Shown one piece after another: positions 5,434 through 6,874 of a DNA stretch of 6,874 nt (the stretch's first letter is position 1; every line of letters starts with the position of its first letter). Below the pieces are notes generated by a model. That model made no database searches. It was not told the origin of the DNA and saw only the letters and a list, made by a program, of their open reading frames with translations. Origin of the DNA: Candidatus Omnitrophota bacterium (GTDB lineage: Bacteria > Omnitrophota > Omnitrophia > Omnitrophales > Aquincolibacteriaceae); NCBI GenBank assembly GCA_016196565.1, contig JACPXK010000035.1, positions 1 through 6,874 of the forward strand. The letters run 5' to 3'. Both the position numbers and the translations under genes were made by a program.

Positions 5434-6874
5434 ATTCCAAACCTAAAATGATTGTGGTGGGCGGCGGGCTTGCCGGTTTGATGACCACCATCAAACTTGC
5501 AGAAGCCGGTCATACCGTTGATCTTATTTCCATTGTGCCATGCAAACGGTCTCATTCGGTTTGCGCGCAAGGCGGAATCAATGCCTCGGTCAATACTAAA
5601 GGTGAGGGTGATTCGCCACAAATTCATTTTGAAGAAACCATTTTGGGCGGAGACTTTCTGGCCAATCAGCCCATGGTGCTTGAAATGTGCAAGAACGCTC
5701 CCAATTTCGTTTATATGCTGGACCGCATGGGTGTTCAGTTCAACCGCACGGCCGAAGGCCTGATTGATTTTCGCCGTTTCGGGGGGACTAAATTTCACCG
5801 CACGGCCTTTGCCGGCGCGACCACGGGCCAGCAAATGCTTTACGCCCTCGATGAGCAAGTGCGCCGTCATGAAGTGGAAGGAAAAGTCATGCGCTATGAA
5901 GGCTGGGAATTTCTCTCGGCGGTGATTGATGATAAAAATATTTCGCGCGGACTTGTGGCCATGAATCTCACCACCTTTGAAATTCGCGCGTTTAAAGGTG
6001 ATGCGGTGGTTTACGCCACCGGCGGGCCGGGCATGATTTACGGGCGTTCCACCATGTCCATGATTTGTACGGCCGCCGCGGCGGGAGCACTTTTTCAGCA
6101 AGGGGTTTGGTATGCAAACGGTGAATTCATTCAAGTTCATCCCACGGCAATTGCCGGAGAAGATAAAAACCGTTTGATGTCGGAGGCTGTACGCGGTGAG
6201 GGAGGGCGCTTGTGGACCATGAAAGACGGCAAACGCTGGTACTTTCTCGAAGAATGGTATCCCAAATACGGCAATCTGGTGCCGCGCGATATTGCTTCGC
6301 GCGCGATTTTTAAAGTTTGCCGCGAAATGGGTCTTGGCGTCGACGGCAAAGACGTAGTTTATCTCGACATTTCTCATCTTGATGCAAAACTCATGAAGCA
6401 AAAACTCGGCGGCATTATCGAAATTTATGAAAAATTCATGAATGAAGATCCCAGCAAAGTTCCCATGCGTGTATTTCCTTCGGTCCATTATTCGATGGGC
6501 GGAATTTATATCGACGGCCGTCATATGACTAATGTTTCCGGAATTCTTGCGGCCGGAGAATGTGATTATCAATATCATGGCGCCAACCGGCTTGGGGCCA
6601 ATTCACTTCTTTCTTGTCTGCAGGGCGGGCTCATGTCCGCGGCGCGGGCGGGAGAATATGTTCAGGGCCTTGAACAAAGCGCGGAAGACACAAGCTCGAA
6701 ATGGTTTGATCAGCAGGTGAAAAAAGAAGAATCCCGTAATGACGAAATACTCCGCATGCGCGGCAAAGAAAATCCTTATCAGCTTTGGGAAGAAATGGGA
6801 AAAGTCATGACCGACAATGTCACGGTCGTGCGTTACAATAAAAATCTCGAAGCCACGGACCAAAAACTTCAGGA
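5430..6874 (+). CDS. sdhA: Succinate dehydrogenase flavoprotein subunit, N-terminal part (3' end outside window)
   Basis: This subunit oxidises succinate to fumarate and passes electrons through FAD to SdhB, on the cytoplasmic face of the membrane. The frame stays open to the window end, giving 481 residues of a protein near 580-590 in the Bacillus-type family. The FAD-binding GGGLAGL is at 11-17. H42 in KRSHSVCAQGG is the expected covalent FAD attachment site. Active-site landmarks are H237 (FIQVHPTAI), R255 (VRGEGGR, proton-shuttle arginine), H353 (HYSMGG), and H383 and R387 (HGANRLGANSLLS). The FAD-contact AGECD lies just before, with E377. The sequence is closest in memory to B. subtilis SdhA, matching the two-heme SdhC upstream; fumarate reductase activity cannot be excluded from sequence. 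There is no clear Shine-Dalgarno site, and the ATG overlaps the stop of the 85-residue gene. Confidence 0.95.
   Translation, partial: MNSKPKMIVVGGGLAGLMTTIKLAEAGHTVDLISIVPCKRSHSVCAQGGINASVNTKGEGDSPQIHFEETILGGDFLANQPMVLEMCKNAPNFVYMLDRMGVQFNRTAEGLIDFRRFGGTKFHRTAFAGATTGQQMLYALDEQVRRHEVEGKVMRYEGWEFLSAVIDDKNISRGLVAMNLTTFEIRAFKGDAVVYATGGPGMIYGRSTMSMICTAAAAGALFQQGVWYANGEFIQVHPTAIAGEDKNRLMSEAVRGEGGRLWTMKDGKRWYFLEEWYPKYGNLVPRDIASRAIFKVCREMGLGVDGKDVVYLDISHLDAKLMKQKLGGIIEIYEKFMNEDPSKVPMRVFPSVHYSMGGIYIDGRHMTNVSGILAAGECDYQYHGANRLGANSLLSCLQGGLMSAARAGEYVQGLEQSAEDTSSKWFDQQVKKEESRNDEILRMRGKENPYQLWEEMGKVMTDNVTVVRYNKNLEATDQKLQ

Noticed and set aside
5418..6578. 386-codon open frame on the minus strand
   Set aside because: It is antisense to sdhA, whose motifs are fully conserved in the plus frame. 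The minus product is rich in His, Asn and Phe and resembles no family; it is an effect of codon bias.
1..6874. CRISPR array, transposase, phage or defence genes
   Set aside because: No regularly spaced direct repeats and no such domains were seen in any frame; the plus-strand genes account for nearly the whole window.

Overview
This is a bacterial chromosomal segment carrying a plus-strand cluster of TCA-cycle genes. In order it holds isocitrate dehydrogenase (icd, 5' end outside the window), malate dehydrogenase (mdh), aconitase of the AcnA type (acnA), the membrane cytochrome b subunit of succinate dehydrogenase (sdhC), an 85-residue uncharacterised protein, and the succinate dehydrogenase flavoprotein (sdhA, 3' end outside the window). 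The iron-sulfur gene sdhB would be expected just downstream. The genes are packed like an operon: icd and mdh abut with no spacer, acnA and sdhC are 4 nt apart, and the 85-residue gene overlaps sdhA by the tetranucleotide ATGA.

Together the products cover citrate to isocitrate (AcnA), isocitrate to 2-oxoglutarate (Icd), succinate to fumarate with electrons to quinone (SdhC/SdhA plus an unseen SdhB), and malate to oxaloacetate (Mdh). The succinate dehydrogenase is of the Bacillus-like two-heme, single-anchor type. SdhC has five predicted membrane spans and four histidines spaced as in the B. subtilis protein, no sdhD is present, and SdhA carries the Bacillus-type sequence around the FAD-linking histidine. 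That type is usually linked to menaquinone.

Two stretches are not explained by the core genes. The 108-nt gap between mdh and acnA is almost filled by a large imperfect palindrome (1609-1699). Its two arms each carry a different mini-hairpin, and it ends 8 nt before the acnA start. It looks like a pair of dispersed-repeat units in inverted orientation. The second is a 197-nt low-GC island (4979-5175; 52 G/C in the 180 nt of 4981-5160) between sdhC and the 85-residue gene. It holds one weak 48-codon reading frame and no convincing promoter.

The genome has middling GC content (about half) and few Shine-Dalgarno sites. The B-type SDH, LDH-like Mdh, repeat family and gene order suggest a free-living respiring bacterium, perhaps of a less-studied phylum, but I cannot assign the lineage from this window. 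I see no defence system, mobile-element gene, CRISPR array, tRNA or rRNA. The most unusual items are the repeat in the acnA leader and the small gene inside the sdh operon.
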